Below, in pieces: positions 9,878 through 23,396 of a DNA stretch of 64,000 nt; the first letter of the stretch is position 1, and every line of letters starts with the position of its first letter. Under the pieces are notes generated by a model that saw only the letters and a program-made list of their open reading frames with translations, was not told where the DNA came from and searched no databases. This DNA is from Osmia lignaria lignaria (taxonomy: Eukaryota > Arthropoda > Insecta > Hymenoptera > Megachilidae). Made by a program: the position numbers and the translations under genes. The stretch lies in the NCBI RefSeq assembly GCF_051020975.1, contig NW_027478158.1, positions 3,286,001 to 3,350,000 on the forward strand. Direction: 5' to 3'.

Positions 9878-11165
9878 GTGCAGATTTATCTCAAGGGAAG
9901 GGGCCTGACGGACATATTTCGAGATATTTCTTCTTCTTGTTGTTCTTCTTCTGCACAGCTAAGCTGGAAGTGGCATTTGCGGCTCGCACTAGTGCAGAGT
10001 TATCTCAAAGAAAGGGGCCACGGTGTTTCTGTATCTCTATTATGCTGGTGCGGCTTCGGAACTTTTAAATATCTCGATATATCTCGAAAACTACGCTTCT
10101 GATCAAAAAATATCGTAGAACATAAATTGTAGGAAACATAATTCTCTACAAAAAACGTCTCTTAACGTTTTGCCATAGCTCGCTTCGTTTCCGAGATATT
10201 TGCAGATATATCTCAAGGGAAGGGGCCTGACGGACATATTTCGAGATATTTCTTCTTCTTGTTGTTCTACTTCTGCACAGCTAAACTGGAAGTGGCATTT
10301 CCAGCTCGCAATAGTGCAGAGTTATCTCAAAGAAAGGGGCCACGGTGTTTCTGTATCTCTATTATGTTGGTGCGGCTTCGGAACTTTTAAATATCTTGAT
10401 ATATCTCGAGAACTACGCATCTGATCAAAAAATATCATAGAACATAAAAAGTAGGAAACTTAATTCTCTACAAAAAAGGTCTCTTAACATTTTGCCATAG
10501 CTCGGTTCGTTTCCGAGATATTTGCAGATTTATCTCAAGGGAAGGGGCCTGACGGACATATTTCGAGATATTTCTTCTTCTTGTTGTTCTTCTTCTGCAC
10601 AGCTAAGCTGGAAGTGACATCTGCGGCTCGCACTAGTGCAGAGTTATCTCAAAGAAAGGGGCCACGGTGTTTCTGTACCTCTATTATGTTGGTGCGGCTT
10701 CGGAACTTTTAAATATTTCGATATATCTCGAAAACTACGCTTCTGATCAAAAAATATCGTAGAACATAAATTGTAGGAAACATAATTCTCTACAAAAAAC
10801 GTCTCTTAACGTTTTGCCATAGCTCGCTTCGTTTCCGAGATATTTGCAGATATATCTCAAGGGAAGGGGCCTGACGGACATATTTCGAGATATTTCTTCT
10901 TCTTGTTGTTCTTCTTCTGCACAGCTAAGCTGGAAGTGGCATTTGCAGCTCGCAATAGTGCAGAGTTATCTCAAAGAAAGGGGCCACGGTGTTTCTGTAT
11001 CTCTATTATGTTGGTGCGGCTTCGGAACTTTTAAATATCTTGATATATCTCGAGAACTACGCATCTGATCAAAAAATATCATAGAACATAAAAAGTAGGA
11101 AACTTAATTCTCTACAAAAAAGGTCTCTTAACATTTTGCCATAGCTCGCTTCGTTTCCGAGATAT
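9878..11165 (+). repeat. HOR region A, right end: c-d-e-f
   Basis: Four monomers resume the long-HOR order. The d monomer at 10200 has a private TTCTACTTCTGC change in its triplet tract. After the f monomer at 10844 the array switches to a different set of monomers, so region A ends here. Region A is among the most homogeneous parts of the window. Confidence 0.8.
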
Positions 11166-13097
11166 TTGCAGATTTATCTCAAGGGAAGGGGCCTGACGGA
11201 CATATTTCGAGATATTTCTTCTTCTTGTTGTTCTTCTTCTGCACAGCTAAGCTCGAAGTGGCATTTGCAGCTCGCAATAGTGCAGAGTTATCTCAAACAA
11301 AGGGGCCACGGTGTTTCTGTATCTCTATTATGTTGGTGCGGCCTCGGAACTTTTAAATATCTTGATATATCTCGAGAACTACGCATCTGATCAAAAAATA
11401 TCATAGAACATAAAAAGTAGGAAACTTAATTCTCTACAAAAAAGTTCTCTTAACATTTTGCCATAGCTCGCTTCGTTTCCGAGATATTTGCAGATTTATC
11501 TCAAGGGAAGGGGCCTGACGGACATATTTCGAGATATTTCTTCTTCTTGTTGTTCCTCTTCTGCACAGCTAAGCTGGAAGTGGCATTTGCAGCTCGCAAT
11601 AGTGCAGAGTGATCTCAAAGAAAGAGGCCACGGTGTTTCTGTACCTCTATTATGTTGGTGCGGCTTCGGAACTTTTAAATATCTTGATATATCTCGAGAA
11701 CTACGCATCTGATCAAAAAATATCATAGAACATAAAAAGTAGAAAACTTAATTCTCTACAAAAAAGGTCTCTTAACATTTTGCCATAGCTCGCTTCGTTT
11801 CCGAGACATATGCAGATTTATCTCAAGGGAAGGGGCCTGACGGACATATTTCGAGATATTTCTTCTTCTTGTTGTTCTTCTTCTGCACAGCTAAGCTGGA
11901 AGTGGCATTTGCAGCTCGCAATAGTGCAGAGCTATCTCAAAGAAAGGGGCCACGGTGTTTCTGTATCTCTATTATGTTGGTGCGGCTTCGGAACTTTTAA
12001 ATATCTCGATATATCTCGAAAACTACGCTTCTGATCAAAAAATATCATAGAACATAACTTGTAGGAAACATAATTCTCTACAAAAAAGGTCTCTTAACAT
12101 TTTGCCATAGCTCGCTTCGTTTCCGAGATATGTGCAGATTTATCTCAAGGGAAGGGGCCTGACGGACATATTTCGAGATATTTCTTCTTCGTGTTGTTCT
12201 TCTTCCGCACAGCTAAGCTGGAAGTGGCATTTGCAGCTCGCAATAGTGCAGAGTTATCTCAAAGAAAGAGGCCACGGTGTTTCTGTACCTTTATTATGTT
12301 GGTGCAGCTTCGGAACTTTTAAATATCTTGATATATCTCGAGAACTACGCATCTGATCAAATAATATCATAGAACATAAAAAGTAGAAAACTTAATTCTC
12401 TACAAAAAACGTCTCTTAACATTTTGCCATAGCTCGCTTCGTTTCCGAGATATTTGCAGATTTATCTCAAGGGAAGGGGCCTGACGGACATATTTCGAGA
12501 TATTTCTTCTTCTTGTTGTTCTTCTTCTGCACAGCTAAGCTCGAAGTGGCATTTGCAGCTCGCAATAGTGCAGAGTTATCTCAAAGAAAGGGGCCACGGT
12601 GTTTCTGTATCTCTATTATGTTGGTGCGGCCTCGGAACTTTTAAATATCTTGATATATCTCGAGAACTACGCATCTGATCAAAAAATATCATAGAACATA
12701 AAAAGTAGGAAACTTAATTCTCTACAAAAAAGTTCTCTTAACATTTTGCCATAGCTCGCTTCGTTTCCGAGATATTTGCAGATTTATCTCAAGGGAAGGG
12801 GCCTGACGGACATATTTCGAGATATTTCTTCTTCTTGTTGTTCCTCTTCTGCACAGCTAAGCTGGAAGTGGCATTTGCAGCTCGCAATAGTGCAGAGTGA
12901 TCTCAAAGAAAGAGGCCACGGTGTTTCTGTACCTCTATTATGTTGGTGCGGCTTCGGAACTTTTAAATATCTTGATATATCTCGAGAACTACGCATCTGA
13001 TCAAAAAATATCATAGAACATAAAAAGTAGAAAACTTAATTCTCTACAAAAAAGGTCTCTTAACATTTTGCCATAGCTCGCTTCGTTTCCGAGACAT
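11166..13097 (+). repeat. Region B: 4-monomer unit (1288 bp), about 1.6 copies
   Basis: Monomers at 11166 and 12454 share CTAAGCTCGAAG and GCGGCCTCGG. Those at 11488 and 12776 share GAGTGATCTCAAAG, the TTCCTCTTCTGC tract and GTACCTCT. Those at 11810 and 13098 share the GAGACATATGCAG junction. The offset is exactly 1288 bp. Similarity fades inside the monomer at 13098, which ends with a different haplotype from its partner at 11810. The second copy is therefore truncated or converted. Confidence 0.8.
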
Positions 13098-13608
13098 ATG
13101 CAGATTTATCTCAAGGGAAGGGGCCTGACGGACATATTTCGAGATATTTCTTCTTCTTGTTGTTCTTCTTCTGCACAACTAAGCTGGAAGTGGCATTTGC
13201 AGCTCGCAATAGTGCAGAGTTATCTCAAAGAAAGGGGCCACGGTGTTTCTGTATTTCTATTATGTTGGTGCGGCTTCGGAACTTTTAAATATCTTGATAT
13301 ATCTCGAGAACTACGCATCTGATCAAAAAATATCATAGAACATAAAGAGTAGGAAACTTAATTCTCTACAAAAAACGTCTCTTAACATTTTGCCATAGCT
13401 CGCTTCGTTTCCGAGATATTTGCAGATTCAGCTCAAAGGAATGGGCCTGACGGACATATTTCGAGATATTTCTTCTTCTTGTTGTTCTTCTTCTGCACAG
13501 CTAGGCTGGAAGTGGCATTTGCAGCTCGCAATAGTGCAGAGTTATCTCAAAGAAAGGGGCCACGGTGTTTCTGTATCTCTATTATGTTGGTGCGGCTTCG
13601 GAACTTTT

Positions 13609-13614
13609 AAAAAA
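13609..13614 (+). other. 1-bp insertion (A6) in a monomer
   Basis: The usual TTTTAAATATC reads TTTTAAAAAATC here, one base longer. The identical change occurs at 14576-14581, 967 bp away. The two monomers therefore share an ancestor that already carried it. Each lengthens its monomer to 323 bp. Confidence 0.85.
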
Positions 13615-15700
13615 TCTTGATATATCTCGAGAACTACGCATCTGATCAAAAAATATCATAGAATATAAAAAGTAGGAAACTTAATTCTCTACAAAAAAGG
13701 TCTCTTAACATTTTGCCATAGCTCGCTTCGTTTTCGAGATATTTGCAGATTTATCTCAAGGGAAGGGGCCTGACGGACATATTTCGAGATATTTCTTCTT
13801 CTTGTTGTTCTTCTTCTGCACAGCTAAGCTGGAAGTGGCATTTGCAGCTCGCAATAGTGCAGAGTTATCTCAAAGAAACGGGCCACGGTGTTTCTGTATC
13901 TCTATTATGTTGGTGCGGCTTCGGAACTTTTAAATATCTTGATATATCTCGAGAACTACGCATCTGATCAAAAATTATCATAGAAGATAAAACGTAGGAA
14001 ACTTAATTCTCTACAAAAAAGGTCTCTTAACATTTTGCCATAGCTCGCTTCGTTTCCGAGATATTTGCAGATTTATCTCAAGGGAAGGGGCCTGACGGAC
14101 ATATTTCGAGATATTTCTTCTTCTTGTTGTTCTTCTTCTGCACAGCTAAGCTGGAAGTGGCATTTGCGGCTCGCACTAGTGCAGAGTTATCTCAAAGAAA
14201 GGGGCCACGGTGTTTCTGTATCTCTATTATGTTGGTGCGGCTTCGGATCTTTTAAATATCTCGATATATCTTGAGAACTACGCATCTGATCAAAAAATAT
14301 CATAGAACATAAAAAGTAGGAAACTTAATTCTCTACAAAAAAGGTCTCTTAACATTTTGCCATAGCTCGCTTCGTTTCCGAGATATTTGCAGATACATCT
14401 CAAGGGACGGGGCCTGACGGACATATTTCGAGATATTTCTTCTTCTTGTTGTTCTTCTTCTGCACAGCTAAGCTGGAAGTGGCATTTGCAGCTCGCAATA
14501 GTGCAGAGTTATCTCAAAGAAAGGGGCCACGGTGTTTCTGTATCTCTATTATGTTGGTGCGGCTTCGGAACTTTTAAAAAATCTTGATATATCTCGAGAA
14601 CTACGCATCTGATCAAAAAATATCATAGAACATAAAAAGTAGGAAACTTAATTCTCTACAAAAAAGGTCTCTTAACATTTTGCCATAGCTCGCTTCGTTT
14701 TCGAGATATTTGCAGATATATCTCAAGGGAAGGGGCCTGACGGACATATTTCGAGATATTTCTTCTTCTTGTTGTTCTTCTTCTGCACAGCTAAGCTGGA
14801 AGTGGCATTTGCAGCTCGCAATAGTGCAGAGTTATCTCAAAGAAAGGGCCCACGGTGTTTCTGAATCTCTATTATGTTGGTGCGGCTTCGGAACTTTTAA
14901 ATATCTCGATATATCTCGAAAACTACGGTTCTGATCAAAAAATATCATAGAACATAAAACGTAGGAAACTTAATTCTCTACAAAAAAGGTCTCTTAATAT
15001 TTTGCCATAGCTCGCTTTGTTTCCGAGATATTTGCAGATTTATCTCAAGGGAAGGGGCCTGACGGACATATTTCGAGATATTTCTTCTTCTTGTTGTTCT
15101 TCTTCTGCTCAGCTAAGCTGGAAGTGGCATTTGCAGCTCGCAATAGTGCAGAGTTATCTCAAAGAAAGGGGCCACGGTGTTTCTGTATCTCTATTATGTT
15201 GGTGCGGCTTCGGAACTTTTAAATATCTTGATATATCTCGAGAACTACGCATCTGATCAAAAAATATCATAGAATATAAAAAGTAGCAATCTTAATTCTC
15301 TACAAAAAAGGTCTCTTAACATTTTGCCATAGCTCGCTTCGTTTCCGAGATATTTGCAGATATATCTCAAGGGAAGGGGCCTGACGGACATATTTCGAGA
15401 TATTTCTTCTTCTTGTTGTTCTTCTTCTGCACAGCTAAGCTGGAAGTGGCATTTGCAGCTCGCAATAGTGCAGAGTTATCTCAAAGAAAGGGGCCACGGT
15501 GTTTCTGTATTTCTATTATGTTGGTGCGGCTTCGGAACTTTTAAATATCTTGATATATCTCGAGAACTACGCATCTGATCAAAAAATATCATAGAACATA
15601 AAAAGTAGCAATCTTAATTCTCTACAAAAAAGGTCTCTTAACATTTTGCCATAGCTCGCTTCGTTTCCGAGATATTTGCAGATTTATCTCAAGGGAAGGG

Positions 15701-15714
15701 GCCTGACGGCATAT
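15701..15714 (+). other. 1-bp deletion variant GACGGCATA
   Basis: The majority GACGGACATA has lost one A. The same deletion is seen in six further monomers, at about 17958, 18279, 19888, 20209, 20852 and 21173, each 321 bp long. Seven copies of one rare indel show that the variant was spread by local amplification and did not arise repeatedly. Confidence 0.9.
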
Positions 15715-17606
15715 TTCGAGATATTTCTTCTTCTTGTTGTTCTTCTTCTGCACAGCTAAACTGGAAGTGGCATTTCCAGCTCGCAATAGTGCAGAGTTAT
15801 CTCAAAGAAAGGGGCCACGGTGTTACTGTATCTCTATTATGTTGGTGCGGCTTCGGAACTTTTAAATATCTTGATATATCTCGAGAACTACGCATCTGAT
15901 CCAAAAATATCATAGAACATAAAAAGTAGGAAACTTAATTCTCTACAAAAAAGGTCTCTTAACATTTTGCCATAGCTCGCTTCGTTTCCGAGATATTTGC
16001 AGATATATCTCAAGGGAAGGGGCCTGACGGACATATTTCGAGATATTTCTTCTTCTTGTTGTTCTTCTTCTGCACAGCTAAACTGGAAGTGGCATTTCCA
16101 GATCGCAATAGTGCAGAGTTATCTCAAGGAAAGGGGCCACGGTGTTTCTGTATCTCTATTATGTTGGTGCGGCTTCGGAACTTTTAAATATCTTGATATA
16201 TCTCGAGAACTACGGATCTGATCAAAAAATATCATAGAACATAAAAAGTAGGAAACTTAATTCTCTACCAAAAAGGTCGCCTAACATTTTGCCATAGCTC
16301 GCTTCGTTTCCGAGATATTTGCAGATATATCTCAAGGGAAGGGGCCTGACGGACATATTTCGAGATATTTCTTCTTCTTGTTGTTCTTCTTCTGCACAGC
16401 TAAGCTGGAAGTGGAATTTGCGGCTCGCACTAGTGCAGAGTTATCTCAAAGAAAGGGGCCACGGTGTTTCTGTATCTCTATTATGTTGGTGCGGCTTCGG
16501 AACTTTTAAATATCTCGATATATCTCGAAAACTACGCTTCTGATCAAAAAATAGCATACAACATAAATTGTAGGAAACATAATTCTCTACAAAAAACGTC
16601 TCTTAACATTTTGCCATAGCTCGCTTCGTTTCCGAGATATTTGCAGATACAGCTCAAAGGAGCGGGCCTGACGGACATATTTCGAGATATTTCTTCTTCT
16701 TGTTGTTCTTCCTCTGCACAGCTAAGCTGGAAGTGGCATTTGCAGCTCGCAATAGTGCAGAGTTATCTCAAAGAAAGGGGCCACGGTGTTTCTGTATCTC
16801 TATTATGTTGGTGCGGCTTCGGAACTTTTAAATATCTTGATATATCTCGAGAACTACGCATCTGATCAAAAAATATCGTAGAACATACAAAGTAGGAAAC
16901 TTAATTCTCTACAAAAAAGGTCTCTTAACATTTTGCCATAGCTCGCTTCGTTTCCGAGATATTTGCAGGTATATCTCAAGGGAAGGGGCCTGACGGACAT
17001 ATTTCGAGATATTTCTTCTTCTTGTTGTTCTTCTTCTGCACAGCTAAGCTGGAAGTGGCATTTGCAGCTCGCAATAGTGCAGAGTTATCTCAAAGAAAGG
17101 GGCCACGGTGTTTCTGTATCTCTATTATGTTGGTGCGGCTTCGGAACATTTAAATATCTTGATATATCTCCAGAACTACGCATCTGATCAAAAAATATCA
17201 TAGAACATAAAAAGTAGGTAACTTAATTGTCTACAAAAAAGGTCTCTTAACATTTTGCCATAGCTCGCTTCGTTTCCGAGATATTTGCAGATTTATCTCA
17301 AGGGAAGGGGCCTGACGGACATATTTCGAGATATTTCTTCTTCTTGTTGTTCTTCTTCTGCACAGCTAAACGGGAAGTGGCATTTCCAGCTCGCAATAGT
17401 GCAGAGTTATCTCAAAGAAAGGGGCCACGGTGTTTCTGAATCTCTATTATGTTGGTGCGGCTTCGGAACTTTTAAACATCTCGATATATCTCGAAAACTA
17501 CGCTTCTGATCAAAAAATATCATAGAACATAAAACGTAGGAAACTTAATTCCCTACAAAAAAGGTCTCTTAACATTTTGCCATAGCTCGCTTCGTTTCCG
17601 AGATAT

Positions 17607-20600
17607 TTGCAGATTTATCTCAAGGGAAGGGGCCTGACGGACATATTTCGAGATATTTCTTCTTCTTGTTGTTCTTCTTCTGCACAGCTAAGCTGGAAGT
17701 GGCATTTGCGGCTCGCACTAGTGCAGAGTTATCTCAAAGAAAGGGGCCACGGTGTTTCTGTATTTCTATTATGTTGGTGCGGCTTCGGAACTTTTAAATA
17801 TCTTGATATATCTCGAGAACTACGCATCTGATCAAAAAATATCATAGAACATAAAAAGGAGGAAACTTAATTCTCTACAAAAAAGGTTTCTTAACATTTT
17901 GCCATAGCTCGCTTCGTTTCCGAGATATTTGCAGATTTATCTCAAGGGAAGGGGCCTGACGGCATATTTCGAGATATTTCTTCTTCTTGTTGTTCTTCTT
18001 CTGCACAGCTAAGCTGGAAGTGGCATTTGCGGCTCGCACTAGTGCAGAGTTATCTCACAGAAAGGGGCCACGGTGTTTCTGTATTTCTATTATGTTGGTG
18101 CGGCTTCGGAACTTTTAAATATCTTGATATATCTCGAGAACTACGCATCTGATCAAAAAATATCATAGAACATAAAAAGGAGGAAACTTAATGCTCTACA
18201 AAAAAGGTTTCTTAACATTTTGCCATAGCTCGCTTCGTTTCCGAGATATTTGCAGATTTATCTCAAGGGAAGGGGCCTGACGGCATATTTCGAGATATTT
18301 CTTCTTCTTGTTGTTCTTCTTCTGCACAGCTAAGCTGGAAGTGGCATTTGCGGCTCGCACTAGTGCAGAGTTATCTCAAAGAAAGGGGCCACGGTGTTTC
18401 TGTATTTCTATTATGTTGGTGCGGCTTCGGAACTTTTAAATATCTTGATATATCTCGAGAACTACGCATCTGATCAAAAAATATCATAGAACATAAATTG
18501 TAGGAAACATAATTCTCTACAAAAAAGGTCTCTTAACATTTTGCCATAGCTCGCTTCGTTTCCGAGATATTTGCAGATTTATCTCAAGGGAAGGGGCCTG
18601 ACGGACATATTTCGAGATAATTCTTCTTCTTGTTGTTCTTCTTCTGCACAGCTAAGCTGGAAGTGGAATTTGCAGCTCGCAATAGTGCAGAGTTATCTCA
18701 AAGAATGGGGCCACGGTGTTTCTGTATCTCTATTATGTTGGTGCGGCTTCGGAACTTTTAAATATCTTGATATATCTCGAGAACTACGCATCTACTCAAA
18801 AAATATCATAGAACATAAAACGTATGAAACTTAATCCTCTACAAAAAAGGTCTCTTAACATTTTGCCATAGCTCGCTTCGTTTCCGAGATATTTGCCGAT
18901 TTATCTCAAGGGAAGGGGCCTGACGGACATATTTCGAGATATTTCTTCTTCTTGTTGTTCTTCTTCTGCACAGCTAAGCTGGAAGTGGCATTTGCAGCTC
19001 GCAATAGTGCAGAGTTATCTCAAAGAAAGGGGCCACGGTGTTTCTGTATCTCTATTATGTTGGTGCGGCTTCGGAACTTTTAAATATCTTGATATATCTC
19101 GAGAACTACGCATCTGATCAAAAAATATCATAGAACATAAAACGTAGGAAACTTAATTCTCTACAAAAAAGGTCTCTTAAAATTTTGCCATAGCTCGCTT
19201 CGTTTCCGAGATATTTGCAGATTTATCTCAAGGGAAGGCGCCTGACGGACATATTTCGCGATATTTCTTCTTCTTGTTGTTCTTCTTCTGCACAGCTAAG
19301 CTGGCAGTGGCATTTGCGGCTCGCACTAGTGCAGAGTTATCTCAAAGAAAGGGGCCACGGTGTTTCTGTACCTCTATTATGTTGGTGCGGCTTCGGAACT
19401 TTTAAATATCTCGATATATCTCGAAAACCACGCTTCTGACCAAAAAATATCATAGAACATCAATTGTAGGAAACATAATTCTCTACAAAAAAGGTCTCTT
19501 AACATTTTGCCATAGCTCGCTTCGTTTCCGAGATATTTGCAGATATATCTCAAGGGAAGGGGCCTGACGGACATATTTCGAGATATTTCTTCTTCTTGTT
19601 GTTCTTCTTCTGCACAGCTAAGCTGGAAGTGGCATTTGCGGCTCGCACTAGTGCAGAGTTATCTCAAAGAAAGGGGCCACGGTGTTTCTGTATTTCTATT
19701 ATGTTGGTGCGGCTTCGGAACTTTTAAATATCTTGATATATCTCGAGAACTACGCATCTGATCAAAAAATATCATAGAACATAAAAAGGAGGAAACTTAA
19801 TTTTCTACAAAAAAGGTTTCTTAACATTTTGCCATAGCTCGCTTCGTTTCCGAGATATTTGCAGATTTATCTCAAGGGAAGGGGCCTGACGGCATATTTC
19901 GAGATATTTCTTCTTCTTGTTGTTCTTCTTCTGCACAGCTAAGCTGGAAGTGGCATTTGCGGCTCGCACTAGTGCAGAGTTATCTCAAAGAAAGGGGCCA
20001 CGGTGTTTCTGTATTTCTATTATGTTGGTGCGGCTTCGGAACTTTTAAATATCTTGATATATCTCGAGAACTACGCATCTGATCAAAAAATATCATAGAA
20101 CATAAAAAGGAGGAAACTTAATTCTCTACAAAAAAGGTTTCTTAACATTTTGCCATAGCTCGCTTCGTTTCCGAGATATTTGCAGATTTATCTCAAGGGA
20201 AGGGGCCTGACGGCATATTTCGAGATATTTCTTCTTCTTGTTGTTCTTCTTCTGCACAGCTAAACTGGAAGTGGCATTTCCAGCTCGCAATAGTGCAGAG
20301 TTATCTCAAAGAAAGGGGCCACGGTGTTTCTGAATCTCTATTATGTTGGTGCGGCTTCGGAACTTTTAAATATCTTGATATATCTCGAGAACTACGCATC
20401 TGATCAAAAAATATGATAGAACATAAAAAGTAGCAATCTTAATTCTCTACAAAAAAGGTCTCTTAACATTTTGCCATAGCTCGCTTCGTTTCCGAGATAT
20501 TTGCAGATATATCTCAAGGGAAGGGGCCTGACGGACATATTTCGAGATATTTCTTCTTCTTGTTGTTCTTCTTCTGCACAGCTAAGCTGGAAGTGGCATT

Positions 20601-23396
20601 TGCAGCTCGCAATAGTGCAGAGTTATCTCAAAGAAAGGGGCCACGGTGTTTCTGTATTTCTATTATGTTGGTGCGGCTTCGGAACTTTTAAATATCTTGA
20701 TATATCTCGAGAACTACGCATCTGATCAAAAAATATCATAGAACATAAAAAGGAGGAAACTTAATTCTCTACAAAAAAGGTTTCTTAACATTTTGCCATA
20801 GCTCGCTTCGTTTCCGAGATATTTGCAGATTTATCTCAAGGGAAGGGGCCTGACGGCATATTTCGAGATATTTCTTCTTCTTGTTGTTCTTCTTCTGCAC
20901 AGCTAAGCTGGAAGTGGCATTTGCGGCTCGCACTAGTGCAGAGTTATCTCAAAGAAAGGGGCCACGGTGTTTCTGTATTTCTATTATGTTGGTGCGGCTT
21001 CGGAACTTTTAAATATCTTGATATATCTCGAGAACTACGCATCTGATCAAAAAATATCATAGAACATAAAAAGGAGGAAACTTAATTCTCTACAAAAAAG
21101 GTTTCTTAACATTTTGCCATAGCTCGCTTCGTTTCCGAGATATTTGCAGATTTATCTCAAGGGAAGGGGCCTGACGGCATATTTCGAGATATTTCTTCTT
21201 CTTGTTGTTCTTCTTCTGCACAGCTAAACTGGAAGTGGCATTTCCAGCTCGCAATAGTGCAGAGTTATCTCAAAGAAAGGGGCCACGGTGTTTCTGTATC
21301 TCTATTATGTTGGTGCGGCTTCGGAACTTTTAAATATCTCGATATATCTCGAAAACTACGCTTCTGATCAAAAAATATCATACAACATAAATTGTAGGAA
21401 ACATAATTCTCTACAAAAAAGGTCTCTTAACATTTTGCCATAGCTCGCTTCGTTTCCGAGATATTTGCAGATTTATCTCAAGGGAAGGGGCCTGACGGAC
21501 ATATTTCGAGATAATTCTTCTTCTTGTTGTTCTTCTTCTGCACAGCTAAGCTGGAAGTGGAATTTGCAGCTCGCAATAGTGCAGAGTTATCTCAAAGAAT
21601 GGGGCCACGGTGTTTCTGTATCTCTATTATGTTGGTGCGGCTTCGGAACTTTTAAATATCTTGATATATCTCGAGAACTACGCATCTACTCAAAAAATAT
21701 CATAGAACATAAAACGTATGAAACTTAATCCTCTACAAAAAAGGTCTCTTAACATTTTGCCATAGCTCGCTTCGTTTCCGAGATATTTGCCGATTTATCT
21801 CAAGGGAAGGGGCCTGACGGACATATTTCGAGATATTTCTTCTTCTTGTTGTTCTTCTTCTGCACAGCTAAGCTGGAAGTGGCATTTGCAGCTCGCAATA
21901 GTGCAGAGTTATCTCAAAGAAAGGGGCCACGGTGTTTCTGTATCTCTATTATGTTGGTGCGGCTTCGGAACTTTTAAATATCTTGATATATCTCGAGAAC
22001 TACGCATCTGATCAAAAAATATCATAGAACATAAAACGTAGGAAACTTAATTCTCTACAAAAAAGGTCTCTTAAAATTTTGCCATAGCTCGCTTCGTTTC
22101 CGAGATATTTGCAGATTTATCTCAAGGGAAGGCGCCTGACGGACATATTTCGCGATATTTCTTCTTCTTGTTGTTCTTCTTCTGCACAGCTAAGCTGGAA
22201 GTGGCATTTGCGGCTCGCACTAGTGCAGAGTTATCTCAAAGAAAGGGGCCACGGTGTTTCTGTACCTCTATTATGTTGGTGCGGCTTCGGAACTTTTAAA
22301 TATCTCGATATATCTCGAAAACCACGCTTCTGACCAAAAAATATCATAGAACATAAATTGTAGGAAACATAATTCTCTACAAAAAAGGTCTCTTAACATT
22401 TTGCCATAGCTCGCTTCGTTTCCGAGATATTTGCAGATATATCTCAAGGGAAGGGGCCTGACGGACATATTTCGAGATATTTCTTCTTCTTGTTGTTCTT
22501 CTTCTGCTCAGCTAAGCTGGAAGTGGCATTTGCAGCTCGCAATAGTGCAGAGTTATCTCAAAGAATGGGGCCACGGTGTTTCTGTATCTCTATTATGTTG
22601 GTGCGGCTTCGGAACTTTTAAATATCTTGATATATCTCGAGAACTACGCATCTACTCAAAAAATATCATAGAACATAAAACGTATGAAACTTAATCCTCT
22701 ACAAAAAAGGTCTCTTAACATTTTGCCATAGCTCGCTTCGTTTCCGAGATATTTGCCGATTTATCTCAAGGGAAGGGGCCTGACGGACATATTTCGAGAT
22801 ATTTCTTCTTCTTGTTGTTCTTCTTCTGCACAGCTAAGCTGGAAGTGGCATTTGCAGCTCGCAATAGTGCAGAGTTATCTCAAAGAAAGGGGCCACGGTG
22901 TTTCTGTATCTCTATTATGTTGGTGCGGCTTCGGAACTTTTAAATATCTTGATATATCTCGAGAACTACGCATCTGATCAAAAAATATCATAGAACATAA
23001 AACGTAGGAAACTTAATTCTCTACAAAAAAGGTCTCTTAAAATTTTGCCATAGCTCGCTTCGTTTCCGAGATATTTGCAGATTTATCTCAAGGGAAGGCG
23101 CCTGACGGACATATTTCGCGATATTTCTTCTTCTTGTTGTTCTTCTTCTGCACAGCTAAGCTGGAAGTGGCATTTGCGGCTCGCACTAGTGCAGAGTTAT
23201 CTCAAAGAAAGGGGCCACGGTGTTTCTGTACCTCTATTATGTTGGTGCGGCTTCGGAACTTTTAAATATCTCGATATATCTCGAAAACCACGCTTCTGAC
23301 CAAAAAATATCATAGAACATAAATTGTAGGAAACATAATTCTCTACAAAAAAGGTCTCTTAACATTTTGCCATAGCTCGCTTCGTTTCCGAGATAT
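17607..23396 (+). repeat. Region D: six trimers in the order T1-T2-T1-T1-T2-T2
   Basis: T1 (964 bp) begins with a monomer having GTATTTCT and AAAAAGGAGGAAAC and continues with two GACGGCATA-deletion monomers. Copies start at 17607, 19537 and 20501. T2 (966 bp) has a first monomer with AAGAATGGGGCC and TCTACTCAAAAA, a second starting TTGCCGATTTATC, and a third with GGAAGGCGCC and TTTCGCGATATT. Copies start at 18571, 21465 and 22431. The stretch 18571-21464 reappears from 21465 with a 2894-bp (9-monomer) offset for at least three monomers. The last T2 has a hybrid first monomer (CTGCTCAGC, no GATAATTC). Confidence 0.85.

Larger units (their letters stand above)
13098..17606 (+). repeat. Region C: diverged monomers without a clear HOR
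   Basis: Fourteen monomers differ from each other by many private substitutions and show no long repeated order. The monomers at 13420 and 14387 share a six-A run replacing AAATATC (1 bp longer). The monomers at 15032 and 15354 share GTAGCAATCTTAAT in their tails. The monomer at 15676 carries the 1-bp deletion GACGGCATA. The segment at 13420 and the one at 16641 begin with an ATTCAGCTCAAAGGA or ATACAGCTCAAAGGA variant that becomes common further right. Nothing other than satellite is present. Confidence 0.85.

Noticed and set aside
11496..11726. Antisense open frames of 65-76 aa (also at 12784, 19377, 22271, 25337, 32682 and others)
   Set aside because: They appear only where single substitutions remove an antisense stop in the satellite, and they recur only because of local HOR duplication.
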